A DNA stretch of 42,130 nt from Burkholderiaceae bacterium (lineage in GTDB: Bacteria > Pseudomonadota > Gammaproteobacteria > Burkholderiales > Burkholderiaceae_E): NCBI GenBank assembly GCA_019635275.1, contig JAHBZV010000027.1, positions 1-42,130 on the forward strand, in the 5' to 3' direction. The translations under genes and the position numbers were made by a program. The notes below the pieces were generated by a model. The model was not told the DNA's origin. It worked only from the letters and a program-made list of their open reading frames with translations, and made no database searches. Below are positions 1-9,773 of the stretch, piece by piece. The first letter of the stretch is position 1. Every line of letters begins with the position of its first letter.

Positions 1-857
1 AGGATCACGTTGAAGAACGAGCGGTTCATCGCCTTGCACATGATGTACGAGAGGATCGCGCCCGACGAACCGACCAGCGAGCCGGCGATGATCAGCATGC
101 TGTTGTTCAGCGAGAAGCCGATGCCGGCGGCCGCCCAGCCCGAGTAGCTGTTGAGCATCGACACCACCACCGGCATGTCGGCGCCGCCGATCGGGATGAT
201 GATCAGCACGCCGAGCACGAAGGCGAGCAGCGTCATGATCCAGAACGGCGTCCACTGCTGCGTGGCGAAGAACCACAGGCCGAAGCCGAGCATCGCGATC
301 GCGAGCACGAGGTTCAGCAGGTGCTGGCCTGGGAAGACCACCGGCGCGCCCTGGAACAGCCTGAACTTGTACTTGCCCGACAGCTTGCCGAAGGCGATCA
401 CCGAGCCCGAGAACGTGATCGCGCCGACGAAGGTGCCGATGAAGAGCTCGAGCCGGTTGCCCATCGGGATCGGCTGGCCGTGCTCGACGATGTTGAACGC
501 CCACGGCTCGGCCACCGCCGCGATCGCGATGAAGACCGCCGCCAGGCCGATCATCGAGTGCATGAACGCGACCAGCTCGGGCATCTTGGTCATCTCGACC
601 CGTTTGGCCATGATCGTGCCGGCCGTGCCGCCAACGGCCACGCCGAGCACGACCCAGCCCAGGCCGAGCGCGCCGGCGCCGCCGGTGAGCTTGATGATCA
701 ACGCGATCGTGGTCAGCACCGCGATCGCCATGCCGACCATGCCGAAGGTGTTGCCGATGCGCGAGGTGGTCGGATGCGACAGGCCCTTCAGTGCCTGGAT
801 GAAGCACACCGATGCCACCAGGTACAGCAGGACCACGACGTTCAGGCTCAGGCTCAT
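1..857 (-). CDS. pntB: NAD(P) transhydrogenase subunit beta, PntB (3' end cut by window)
   Basis: Beta subunit of the proton-translocating transhydrogenase, which uses the proton gradient to reduce NADP+ with NADH. About 285 residues from the N-terminus are visible. They are almost entirely hydrophobic, as expected for the membrane domain that precedes the C-terminal NADP-binding domain, which lies beyond position 1. Recognisable PntB segments include a conserved SHPTTSRIGN stretch near residue 35 and an IIPIGGADMPVVVSMLNSYS stretch, then GFSLNNSMLI and GSSGAILSYIMCKAMNRS near the cut edge. The ATG overlaps the stop of the upstream small gene as ATGA (854-857), so translation is probably coupled. 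Last visible gene of the pnt operon. Confidence 0.96.
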   Translation of the reverse strand, partial: MSLSLNVVVLLYLVASVCFIQALKGLSHPTTSRIGNTFGMVGMAIAVLTTIALIIKLTGGAGALGLGWVVLGVAVGGTAGTIMAKRVEMTKMPELVAFMHSMIGLAAVFIAIAAVAEPWAFNIVEHGQPIPMGNRLELFIGTFVGAITFSGSVIAFGKLSGKYKFRLFQGAPVVFPGQHLLNLVLAIAMLGFGLWFFATQQWTPFWIMTLLAFVLGVLIIIPIGGADMPVVVSMLNSYSGWAAAGIGFSLNNSMLIIAGSLVGSSGAILSYIMCKAMNRSFFNVI

Positions 858-1105
858 TTGGCGTCTCCGCGCTCGTCGGCGGCGCCGCTCGCGCGCCCGC
901 CCATCTTCGAGAAATCCAGCTCGCCGCGGATCCAGCCGCGGCGCTCGGCGAACTTCGCCGCCGGGAACACCACCAGCGCGGCGAAGACCGCGACGATCAG
1001 CGTGCGGCCGAGCCCGGGCTCGGCGTAGCGCTCGGCGACCAGTGCGCCCACGCCGATTGCGGCCACCGTGAGCAGCAGCAGGACGACGAAACCGTTGCGC
1101 GTCAT
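854..1105 (-). CDS. Small two-helix membrane protein inserted in the pnt operon
   Basis: An 83-residue protein of no family I recognise. Two hydrophobic segments (about residues 5-24 and 34-52) suggest a hairpin in the inner membrane. A polar, charged tail follows, ending in GDAK. It overlaps pntAb upstream and pntB downstream by 4 nt each (ATGA at both joints), so all three are probably translated together. Because pntAb supplies transmembrane helices of the alpha side and pntB those of the beta side, this peptide may be an accessory or assembly subunit of the transhydrogenase; that is inference. The two exact overlaps and the membrane character argue that it is a real gene. Confidence 0.75.
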   Translation of the reverse strand: MTRNGFVVLLLLTVAAIGVGALVAERYAEPGLGRTLIVAVFAALVVFPAAKFAERRGWIRGELDFSKMGGRASGAADERGDAK

Positions 1106-1419
1106 GAATGCGCTCCCGTCTTCGCCTTCGGCTCCTTCTTCTTGAACATCTCGAGCATGCGCCGCGTGACGAGGAAGCCCCCGAACACGTTGACCGCCGC
1201 CAGCGCCACCGCCGCCACGCCCATGAACTTGCCCAGCGGGGTCTCGGTCAGCGCGGCAGCGAGCATCGCGCCGACGATGACGATCGCCGAGATCGCGTTG
1301 GTGACCGCCATCAGCGGCGTGTGCAGCGCGGGCGTCACGTTCCAGACGACGTGGTAGCCGACGTAGATCGCCAGCACGAAGATGATCAGGTTGATGACGG
1401 TGGGCGAGATCGCTTCCAT
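1102..1419 (-). CDS. pntAb: NAD(P) transhydrogenase subunit alpha2, PntAb
   Basis: Membrane part of the split alpha subunit, 105 residues. It is the separate equivalent of the C-terminal transmembrane region of one-piece PntA in E. coli. The motif [27 protein letters not shown]-type region is represented here by [17 protein letters not shown] (about residues 25-41), followed by helices to about residue 90 and a basic tail (KKKEPKAK). It lies 31 nt downstream of pntAa and overlaps the next small gene by ATGA. A three-gene transhydrogenase (Aa, Ab, B) is the form known from Rhodospirillum and many proteobacteria. Confidence 0.95.
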   Translation of the reverse strand: [105 protein letters not shown]

Positions 1420-1450
1420 GTCGATGCTCCGGTGATGCTGGGGGGCCGCC

Positions 1451-2566
1451 TCAGGCGCGCAGCAGTTGGCCGTCGCGGCACATCAGGCAGGCCTTGACGA
1501 TGTCGTCTTCCAGGTCGATCGTCAGCGTGCCGTCCTTGGCGACGATCAGCTTCAGGAAATCGAGCACGTTGCGTGCGTAGAGCGCCGACGCGTCGGCGCC
1601 CACCCTGGCGGGGAGGTTGGTCTCGCCGACCAGCGTCACGCCATGCTTGACGACCGTCTTGCCGGCCTCGGACAGCGGGCAGTTGCCGCCTTGCTCGACG
1701 GCGAGGTCGACGATGACCGAACCGGGCTTCATCGACTTCACCATCTCTTCGGTGACCAGCACCGGTGCGCGCCGGCCGGGGATCAGCGCGGTCGTGATGA
1801 CGACGTCGGCCTGGCGGATGCGCTCGGCGACCGCCGCGGCCTGCCGCTTCATCCAGCTCTCGGGCATCGGCCGGGCGTAGCCGCCGACGCCCTGCGCGAC
1901 CTCGCGCTCCTCGTCGGTCTCGAACGGCACGTCGATGAACTTCGCGCCCAGCGACTCGATCTGCTCCTTCACGGCCGGGCGCACGTCGGAGGCCTCGATG
2001 ACCGCGCCCAGGCGCTTGGCGGTCGCGATCGCCTGCAGGCCTGCGACGCCGGCACCCAGGATGACCACGCGCGCGGCCTTCACCGTTCCGGCCGCAGTCA
2101 TCAGCATCGGGAAGAAGCGCTGGTAGGCGTTGGCGGCCATCATCACGGCCTTGTAGCCGGCGATGTTGGCCTGCGAGGACAGTACGTCCATGCTCTGCGC
2201 GCGAGTCGTCCGGGGCGCGGCCTCGAGCGCGAATGCGGTGAGGCCGGCGTCGGCCAGTCGCTGCAGCCCCTCGCGGTCGAACGGGTCGAGCATGCCGACC
2301 AGCACCGCGCCGCGGTGCATCGACCCGAGCTCGGCCGCCGACGGCGCGCGCACCTTCAGCACCGTGTCGGCGCCCAGCGCGTCGGCGGCGCTGCCGATCG
2401 ATGCACCGGCCGCCGCATACGCGTCGTCGGTCTGGCTGGCGGCGAGCCCCGCGCCGGCCTGGACGACGATCTGGTGCCCGGCCGCTGCGAGCTTCTTGAC
2501 GGTTTCCGCCGTCGCGGCGACCCGGGTCTCGCCCGGGCGGCTCTCCGCAGGAACGCCGATGCGCAT
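1451..2566 (-). CDS. pntAa: NAD(P) transhydrogenase subunit alpha1, PntAa
   Basis: Soluble NAD(H)-binding subunit (domain I) of the transhydrogenase, 371 residues. It starts with the typical MRIGVPAES and carries an alanine-dehydrogenase/PntA N-terminal domain, then a Rossmann fold with the glycine motif GAGVAG (about residue 175) followed by an acidic residue (EASDVR) that favours NAD over NADP. A second conserved stretch, VITTALIPGRRAPVL, is near residue 260. The start at 2566 was preferred to an upstream in-frame codon because the family begins here and a GGAG-type ribosome site precedes it. First gene of the pnt operon. Confidence 0.96.
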   Translation of the reverse strand: MRIGVPAESRPGETRVAATAETVKKLAAAGHQIVVQAGAGLAASQTDDAYAAAGASIGSAADALGADTVLKVRAPSAAELGSMHRGAVLVGMLDPFDREGLQRLADAGLTAFALEAAPRTTRAQSMDVLSSQANIAGYKAVMMAANAYQRFFPMLMTAAGTVKAARVVILGAGVAGLQAIATAKRLGAVIEASDVRPAVKEQIESLGAKFIDVPFETDEEREVAQGVGGYARPMPESWMKRQAAAVAERIRQADVVITTALIPGRRAPVLVTEEMVKSMKPGSVIVDLAVEQGGNCPLSEAGKTVVKHGVTLVGETNLPARVGADASALYARNVLDFLKLIVAKDGTLTIDLEDDIVKACLMCRDGQLLRA

Positions 2567-2605
2567 GCTCCTACCCCCGAATTCTCGTCGAATCACGAAC
2601 CGGCG

Positions 2606-2614
2606 TTTATATCA
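2606..2614 (-). promoter_or_regulatory. Probable extended -10 promoter of the pnt operon
   Basis: On the minus strand this reads TGATATAAA, a TGn extended -10 with a good hexamer. It lies about 40 nt upstream of the pntAa start, in the divergent gap to nudJ. No convincing -35 was seen, which is acceptable for an extended -10. Called by eye only. Confidence 0.4.
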
Positions 2615-2697
2615 CGTTACAGCGACCCGAATCGCGTCGCCGGGTGCTCCAGTATCATGGCGTGTCGCGGCATGGCAGCGAGGTCGCAACGAAGCCG

Positions 2698-3180
2698 ATG
2701 AGCTACTGGAAACCGAACACCACGGTCGCTGCGGTGATCGAGCGCGACGGCAGGTTCCTGATGGTCGAGGAGACCACGCGCGAAGGCGCCCGGATCAACC
2801 AGCCGGCCGGCCACCTCGATCCCGGCGAGTCGCTGCTGCAGGCGGTCGCGCGCGAGGCGCTCGAAGAGACCGCCTGGCGGGTCGAGCCGGTGGCCGGCGT
2901 GGGCATCTACATGGCCCGCTACCGGCACGAGGCCAGCGGGACCGACGTCACCTACCTGCGCTTCGCCTTCGCCTGCCGCGCGCTCGCCGAACAGCCCGGT
3001 CGCGCGCTCGACGACGGAATCCTTCGCGCGCTCTGGCTCGACGCCGACGAGATCCGGGCGTGCCGGGACGTGCATCGCAGCCCGCTCGTCATGCAGACAG
3101 TCGACGACTACCTGGCCGGCAAGCGCTTCGCCCTGGACCTGATCCACACGAACCCGAACTGCCTGTCCATCGATGTCTGA
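2698..3180 (+). CDS. nudJ: Nudix hydrolase, NudJ-like phosphatase
   Basis: A 160-residue Nudix protein resembling E. coli NudJ (hydroxymethylpyrimidine pyrophosphate / nucleoside di- and triphosphate phosphatase). The shared N-terminus is [11 protein letters not shown], and the [11 protein letters not shown] segment holds the start of the Nudix box (about residues 38-60). The box has the key acidic residues (RE at 52-53, EE at 56-57), but the late glycine of the consensus is Ala59. The ATG at 2698 gives the usual family length; an upstream in-frame start would add 18 non-conserved residues. The 3' end overlaps mnmA by 8 nt, the same gene pair as in E. coli. Confidence 0.88.
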   Translation: MSYWKPNTTVAAVIERDGRFLMVEETTREGARINQPAGHLDPGESLLQAVAREALEETAWRVEPVAGVGIYMARYRHEASGTDVTYLRFAFACRALAEQPGRALDDGILRALWLDADEIRACRDVHRSPLVMQTVDDYLAGKRFALDLIHTNPNCLSIDV

Positions 3181-4327
3181 CGCCGCCGCCTCGCCCGTCG
3201 ATCGCGCCGCCGCGCCCCCCGAACGCGACGGCGCCGGCGAGCGCGTCGTCGTCGGCATGTCGGGTGGCGTCGACTCGGCGGTCTCGGCCTGGCTGCTCAA
3301 GCAGCGCGGCTTCGAGGTCGTCGGCCTGTTCATGAAGAACTGGGAGGACGACGACGACGGCGAGTATTGCTCGACGCGCCAGGACCTGATCGACGCGGCG
3401 AGCGCGGCCGACGTGATCGGCGTGGACCTCGAGGCGGTGAACTTCTCGGCCGAGTACCGCGACCGCGTGTTCGCCGAGTTCCTGCGCGAGTACTCGGCGG
3501 GCCGCACGCCGAATCCCGACGTGCTGTGCAACGCGGAGATCAAGTTCAAGGCATTCCTCGACCACGCGATGGCGCTCGGGGCGACGCGGATCGCCACCGG
3601 CCACTACGCGCAGTTGCGCCGTTGCGTCGACGACGGCGGCGAGCGCTTCGAGCTGCTGCGCGGCGTCGATCCCGACAAGGACCAGACCTACTTCCTGCAC
3701 CGGCTGAACCAGGCGCAGCTCGCGCGCACGATCTTTCCGGTCGGACACCTGTACAAGCGCGAGGTCCGCGAGATCGCGCGGCGCATCGGCCTGCCCAACG
3801 CGGCGAAGAAGGACTCGACCGGCATCTGCTTCATCGGCGAGCGGCCGTTCCGCGAGTTCCTGAACCGCTACCTGCCGACGCAGCACGGCCCGATCGAGAC
3901 CGAGGAGGGCGCCGTGATCGGCGAACACGTCGGGCTCGCCTTCTACACGCTGGGGCAGCGCAAGGGGATCGGCATCGGCGGCACGCGCAGCGGCAGCGGC
4001 GAACCGTGGTTCGTCGCGCGCAAGGACCTTCCGCGCAACGCGCTCACCGTGGTCCAGGGGCACGATCACCCGTGGCTGATGTCGCGGCACCTCGCCGCCG
4101 AGCAGGCGCACTGGATCGCCGGCGCGCCGCCGCACGACGACGGGCGGCTCGGCGCCAAGACGCGCTACCGCCAGCGCGACGCACACTGCGCGCTGCGCGT
4201 CGTCTCGCCGTCGGCGTTCGAGCTCGACTTCGACGAGCCGCAGTGGGCGGTGACGCCGGGCCAGAGTGCGGTGCTCTACCGCGGCGAGGTCTGCCTGGGC
4301 GGCGGCATCATCGGGGGAGCACGGTGA
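3173..4327 (+). CDS. mnmA: tRNA-specific 2-thiouridylase MnmA
   Basis: Adenylates and thiolates U34 of tRNAs for Lys, Glu and Gln, using sulfur relayed by the Tus system or IscS. The 384-residue protein has the PP-loop SGGVDS at 30-35 and the two catalytic cysteines, Cys119 in [12 protein letters not shown] and Cys219 in [12 protein letters not shown]-terminal beta-barrel region follows, including [11 protein letters not shown]. The first ~23 residues are an Ala/Pro-rich extension compared with E. coli. The ATG lies inside the end of nudJ, and the stop overlaps the GTG of the next gene (GTGA), so nudJ, mnmA and the lipoprotein gene look like one transcript. Confidence 0.97.
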   Translation: MSDAAASPVDRAAAPPERDGAGERVVVGMSGGVDSAVSAWLLKQRGFEVVGLFMKNWEDDDDGEYCSTRQDLIDAASAADVIGVDLEAVNFSAEYRDRVFAEFLREYSAGRTPNPDVLCNAEIKFKAFLDHAMALGATRIATGHYAQLRRCVDDGGERFELLRGVDPDKDQTYFLHRLNQAQLARTIFPVGHLYKREVREIARRIGLPNAAKKDSTGICFIGERPFREFLNRYLPTQHGPIETEEGAVIGEHVGLAFYTLGQRKGIGIGGTRSGSGEPWFVARKDLPRNALTVVQGHDHPWLMSRHLAAEQAHWIAGAPPHDDGRLGAKTRYRQRDAHCALRVVSPSAFELDFDEPQWAVTPGQSAVLYRGEVCLGGGIIGGAR

Positions 4328-5367
4328 GGCGCGGAGCCGGATCTCGGGCCCTCGGCCCGGCGGCGCGCCTGGTCGCGCTGGCGCTGGCCCTGTCGCTCGC
4401 GGGCTGCAGCGTGTCGATCGGGATCGGCGTCGGCGACGACGCGATGATCGACACCGGCACGGCGCCCACCGCAGCGGCGAGCGGCTTCGACACACTGGTG
4501 GCGCTGGCCGGCCCGGGAGTCGGCATCGTCGACGACCCGCTGCGCGTGCCGGTCGGGGAGCACCCGCGCCGCGCGCTGGCGCCGGGCAGCTTCGACTGGA
4601 TCGAGATCGCGGCGCCGCTGCGCGCCGCGGCGACACCGGTGTCGGGTGGGCGCTATTCGTCGCTGCAGACGCTCGCCTGCGATTCCGGTTCGGTGCAGCT
4701 GCGCGCGGTGTTCGCGAACAGCGCGGCGTTCTCGGTCGGCGACACGATCGAGCTCGACACCACCGGCTGCCGGTTCGGCAGCGTGCGCTTCACCGGCACC
4801 ATGGCGATGAGCGTCGGCTCGGCGTCGGGCTATCCGGGGCTGAGCGCCGCCTGGAGCGCGCGGATCACGATCGACTATACGGCGTGGCGGACCGAGACCA
4901 CGACGCTGCCCGCGCAGGCGCGCGTCGTGACGGGCCGCGCGGTGCTCGACGGCCAGCGGCTCGATGCGTTGAACGCGATCGTCGAGTTCGACAGCGCCCA
5001 GCTGTCGATCGATCCGGTGGTCTCGGGCGTGGCGCGGGCTCGGCAGTCGGTGGAGCTGCTGACGCTGCGCCTCGTGGACGGGCCGTCCGACGACACGGTC
5101 GGCATCGACTTCGAGCTTGCCGACGGTCGCTTCGCCGGCACCGATCTCGCCCGCCTGCGGGCGCGCAGCCACGGCGTGGTCACGCTGCCGGGACCGGTAC
5201 CTGCCTACCCGCTGGACATCCTGCTGGTGAGCGCGCCCGACGACTCGGCGGTCTACGCCGATGCGATCGATGCCACGAAGATCCGGCTGGACCTCGACCG
5301 TTTCCTGGACGGCGTGATCGACGCCACGCTGTCGACGTCGTGGAGCAGCCTGCGCGGGCTGATCTGA
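4324..5367 (+). CDS. Putative outer-membrane lipoprotein of unknown function
   Basis: A 347-residue protein starting with GTG at 4324, inside the mnmA stop codon (GTGA). The N-terminus is basic (RRGAGSR), followed by a hydrophobic core and the lipobox LAGC with the lipidated cysteine at residue 28. Serine at +2 predicts outer-membrane sorting. The mature part is rich in short alternating polar/hydrophobic strands and looks mostly beta. It has two further cysteines (in TLACDSG and TTGCRFG) about 30 residues apart that could form a disulfide. I do not recognise a family. It occupies part of the place that hflD holds between mnmA and purB in enterobacteria but bears no resemblance to HflD. Confidence 0.82.
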   Translation: MRRGAGSRALGPAARLVALALALSLAGCSVSIGIGVGDDAMIDTGTAPTAAASGFDTLVALAGPGVGIVDDPLRVPVGEHPRRALAPGSFDWIEIAAPLRAAATPVSGGRYSSLQTLACDSGSVQLRAVFANSAAFSVGDTIELDTTGCRFGSVRFTGTMAMSVGSASGYPGLSAAWSARITIDYTAWRTETTTLPAQARVVTGRAVLDGQRLDALNAIVEFDSAQLSIDPVVSGVARARQSVELLTLRLVDGPSDDTVGIDFELADGRFAGTDLARLRARSHGVVTLPGPVPAYPLDILLVSAPDDSAVYADAIDATKIRLDLDRFLDGVIDATLSTSWSSLRGLI

Positions 5368-5427
5368 GGCGCCTTTGCTCGTGCAAGCCGACACACGCGT
5401 CCAGGCGAACCGGACCGGGGACGGCGC

Positions 5428-6036
5428 TCAGCGCGGCGTGGTGTCGATGAAGCTCTGGCGCGCGAACAGCTTGTCGGCGTGGCGCGCGAGGTTCGAGAAC
5501 TGCGCACGCCAGCCGAGCTGCGGGAAGCGGAAGTCGAGGTAGCCGAGCGCGCAGCCGACCGCGATGTCGGCCAGCGAGTACTTGCCGTCGGCGCACCAGG
5601 GCTTGTCGCCGAGCCCGGTGGACATCGCCTGCAGCGCGGATTCGACCTTGCCCATCTGGCGCGCGATCCACGACGGGCTGCGCTGCGCGTCGGTGCGCTG
5701 CGTCTGCTCCATCCGCATCAGCAGCGCGGCGTCGAGCAGGCCGTCGCCGAGCGCCTCCCAGGTCTTGACCTCGACGCGCGATCGGCCGTTGGGCGGCACC
5801 AGCCGGTGTACCGGCGTCAGGTTGTCGAGGTACTCGACGATCACGCGCGAGTCGAACACGGCTCCGCCGTCGTCCATGATCAGGCACGGCACCTTGCCGA
5901 GCGGATTGGACTGGGTGATGTTGGAGGTCGGGGAGAAGACATCGTCCAGTTCGTACTGGTAGTCGATCTTCTTTTCCGCCATCACGATGCGCACCTTGCG
6001 CACGTAGGGGCTGGAATTCGAACCGATGAGCTTCAT
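5428..6036 (-). CDS. Glutathione S-transferase family protein (YibF-like)
   Basis: A 202-residue GST. The thioredoxin-like N-terminal domain begins MKLIGSNSSPYVRKV, with the active-site serine region SSPYVRK and the cis-proline/glutathione-binding GKVPCL near residue 50. DSRVIVEYLD follows, and then an all-helical C-terminal domain. The pattern, including SLADIAVGCALGYLDFR near residue 160, resembles E. coli YibF. The ATG at 6036 was chosen because the GST fold begins there; an upstream in-frame start would add 12 unrelated residues. It is transcribed toward the lipoprotein gene and away from purB. The substrate is unknown. Confidence 0.9.
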   Translation of the reverse strand: MKLIGSNSSPYVRKVRIVMAEKKIDYQYELDDVFSPTSNITQSNPLGKVPCLIMDDGGAVFDSRVIVEYLDNLTPVHRLVPPNGRSRVEVKTWEALGDGLLDAALLMRMEQTQRTDAQRSPSWIARQMGKVESALQAMSTGLGDKPWCADGKYSLADIAVGCALGYLDFRFPQLGWRAQFSNLARHADKLFARQSFIDTTPR

Positions 6037-6058
6037 CTGGCCCCGCGGAGTTGTTTGA

Positions 6059-7507
<1,449 letters not shown>

Positions 7508-7614
7508 ACCCGACCGCGGTGAAGGGCGAATCAGGCGTGCGCAACGCCGGATGCGGCAGTCTTTGCGGCCGCGGCACGTAGGGTGGCCGCGATCCACGCA
7601 GAGGAACCCATTCA

Positions 7615-8073
7615 ATGATCGGAAGGACCGGAATCGCATTGGGCGCCGCGGCGCTCGTCGCGGGCATGACGCTCGCCGCCCCGGCGATGGCTCAGTTCGC
7701 CAAGCCCGAAGATGCCATCAAGTACCGGCAGGCAGCGTTCACCGTGATGGCCAACCACATGGGCCGGCTCGCGGCGATGGCCAAGGGCGAGCGGCCGTTC
7801 GACGCGGCGGCGGCGCAACACTCGGCGCGGATCATCGACACGATGGCCAAGTTGCCGTGGGAGGCGTTCGTTCCGGGTTCGGACAAGGGCAAGACCGGCG
7901 CGAAGCCCGAACTGTTCCAGAACCTGGCCGACGTGAAGACGTTGTCCGAGCGCCTGAACGGCGAGACCGGGAAGCTGGTCAATGCGGCTGGCGATCTCGA
8001 CGCGCTGCGCAAGCAGGTGGGTGCGACCGGCGCGGCCTGCAAGGCCTGTCACGACAAGTACCGGGAGATGTAG
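7615..8073 (+). CDS. Cytochrome c' (class II c-type cytochrome)
   Basis: A periplasmic haem protein of 152 residues. A signal peptide (IGRTGIALGAAALVAG then APAMA) is cleaved before QFAKPED. The mature part is a four-helix bundle with the single haem site CKACH at 142-146 near the C-terminus, the hallmark of class II cytochromes c. Family members bind NO and CO and are linked to nitrosative-stress protection or electron transfer. An AGAGGA ribosome site precedes the ATG. It faces a cytochrome b561 gene 42 nt away on the other strand, a common pairing in Burkholderiales. Confidence 0.93.
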   Translation: MIGRTGIALGAAALVAGMTLAAPAMAQFAKPEDAIKYRQAAFTVMANHMGRLAAMAKGERPFDAAAAQHSARIIDTMAKLPWEAFVPGSDKGKTGAKPELFQNLADVKTLSERLNGETGKLVNAAGDLDALRKQVGATGAACKACHDKYREM

Positions 8074-8115
8074 CGGACGCACCGCGTGGCGCGCGTCAGC
8101 GCGCCGCGCGGCGGG

Positions 8116-8808
8116 TCAGGCGAGCCGCGTGACGATCCCCCAGACCGCGACGGCGCTCAGGCCGAGCAGCGCCAGCGCGAGCACGCGTTCGCGCGCGCCG
8201 TCGGCGGCCGGCTCGGGGGAAGGCTGGCCCGCGACTGTCGCGACCGACTTGTCCCCGTCGATCATCGCGCGCACCAGCGGCTCCTTGCGCACGCGCCCAT
8301 ACCAGGCGATCGCCGCCAGGTGCAGCACGATCAGCGCCAGGACCACGAAGCGATTGACCTTGTGCACCCGGGTCAGCAGCGCGCTGGTCGCGTTGGACAC
8401 CTGGGCCTTCAGCGGCCCATCCCACATGATGTCGTCGGTCGCGAACAGCCCGGTGACGGCCTGCAGCGCGAGCGCGGCGAGCATCGCGTAGACCGAGAAC
8501 GCGCCGACGGGATTGTGGCCCGCCCGCGCGGAGCGGGCACCGCGCAGCCACGCGATCGCCGCCACAGGGTTCGGCGGAAAACTGGCGAAGCGCGCGTAGC
8601 GCGGCCCCGCGAAGCCCCAGAGCAGGCGGAACAGCAGCAGTGCCAGGATTGCGTAGCCGAAGCGGAAGTGCCATCCGACCGCATTGCCGCCGAGGTTCAC
8701 CGAGACCAGCGAACCGACGATGCAGGCAACCAGCAGCCAGTGAAAGAGCCGCGTGGGAAGGTCCCAGACGCGGATGCGGCGAGGCGCCGCAGGCCCGGCC
8801 GGCGTCAC
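8116..8808 (-). CDS. Cytochrome b561 / Ni-Fe hydrogenase-type b cytochrome
   Basis: A 230-residue di-haem membrane cytochrome. It opens with RIRVWDLPTRLFHWLLVACI, whose histidine is a haem ligand. Further membrane helices follow, with histidines at NAVGWHFRFG, ARAGHNPVGAFS and VLALIVLHLAAIAWYG. It should carry electrons between the quinone pool and a periplasmic acceptor, plausibly the adjacent cytochrome c'. The start is a GTG at 8808 overlapping the secF stop (GTGA). It may therefore be read through from the sec operon, although it has no export role. Confidence 0.88.
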   Translation of the reverse strand: MTPAGPAAPRRIRVWDLPTRLFHWLLVACIVGSLVSVNLGGNAVGWHFRFGYAILALLLFRLLWGFAGPRYARFASFPPNPVAAIAWLRGARSARAGHNPVGAFSVYAMLAALALQAVTGLFATDDIMWDGPLKAQVSNATSALLTRVHKVNRFVVLALIVLHLAAIAWYGRVRKEPLVRAMIDGDKSVATVAGQPSPEPAADGARERVLALALLGLSAVAVWGIVTRLA

Positions 8809-9749
8809 GGCAGCTCCGGCTGGCCCTCGTCCTTCTTCTTCGTCGGCTTGACGAGGTCTTCGCGCTTGACGCCCAGCCACATGGCGATCGCTGCTGCGAC
8901 GAACACGGACGAGTAGATGCCGAACAGGATGCCGATCGTCAGCGCGACCGCGAAGTAGTGCAGCGTCGGCCCACCGAAGATCAGCATCGACAGGACCATG
9001 ATCTGCGTCGAGCCGTGCGTGATGATCGTGCGCGAGATCGTGCTGGTGATCGCCTTGTCGATGATCTCCCGCGTGCCGGCCTTGCGGATCTTGCGGAAGT
9101 ATTCGCGGATCCGGTCGAAGATGACCACCGACTCGTTGACCGAGTAGCCGAGCACCGCGAGCACCGCCGCGAGCACCGACAGCGAGAACTCCCACTGGAA
9201 CGCAGCGAAGAAGCCGAGGATGATCACCACGTCGTGAAGGTTGGCGATGATCGCCGCGACCGCGAATTTCCACTCGAAGCGGATCGCCAGGTAGACGATG
9301 ATGCCGACGATCACGAACAGCAGCGCCATCGCGCCGTCCGTGAACAGCTCCTTGCCGACCTGCGGGCCGACGAACTCGACGCGCCTGAGTTGCGCGCTCG
9401 CGTCGGCCGCCTTCAGCGCCGCCATCACCTGCTCGCTCTGGGCGGCCGAGGTCTGGCCGGCCGCCTCGCGCAGCGGCAAGCGGATCATCACGTCGTGCGA
9501 GGTGCCGAAGTTCTGCACCTGCACGTCGGCGTAGCCGAGCGAGCCGACCGTGGTGCGGATCTTCTCGAGGTCGGCGCTCTGCGCGTAGTTGACCTCCATC
9601 ACCGTGCCGCCGGTGAATTCGATCGACAGGTGCAGCCCGCGCGTGGCGAGGAAGAACACCGCCAGCAGGAAGGTGATGACCGAGATCGCGTTCAGCACCA
9701 GCGCGTGGCGCATGAACGGGATGTCGCGCTTGATCCGGAAGAATTCCAT
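8805..9749 (-). CDS. secF: Protein translocase subunit SecF
   Basis: A 314-residue RND-type membrane protein that works with SecD and YajC to drive late steps of Sec export with the proton gradient. It has a first transmembrane helix near residue 20, a periplasmic domain with EFTGGTVMEV and five C-terminal helices. The signature stretches GYSVNESVVIFDRIRE and TISRTIITHG are present. It ends in a lysine-rich cytoplasmic tail. It is separated from secD by 24 nt and its stop overlaps the cytochrome b561 start. Confidence 0.97.
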   Translation of the reverse strand: MEFFRIKRDIPFMRHALVLNAISVITFLLAVFFLATRGLHLSIEFTGGTVMEVNYAQSADLEKIRTTVGSLGYADVQVQNFGTSHDVMIRLPLREAAGQTSAAQSEQVMAALKAADASAQLRRVEFVGPQVGKELFTDGAMALLFVIVGIIVYLAIRFEWKFAVAAIIANLHDVVIILGFFAAFQWEFSLSVLAAVLAVLGYSVNESVVIFDRIREYFRKIRKAGTREIIDKAITSTISRTIITHGSTQIMVLSMLIFGGPTLHYFAVALTIGILFGIYSSVFVAAAIAMWLGVKREDLVKPTKKKDEGQPELP

Positions 9750-9773
9750 CGTTCCTGTCCGTCTGCGTGCGCG

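Noticed and set aside
3367-4323. In-frame extension upstream of the lipoprotein gene, inside mnmA
   Set aside because: The product is Arg-rich shadow sequence. The real start is GTG 4324, directly before a clean lipoprotein signal peptide.
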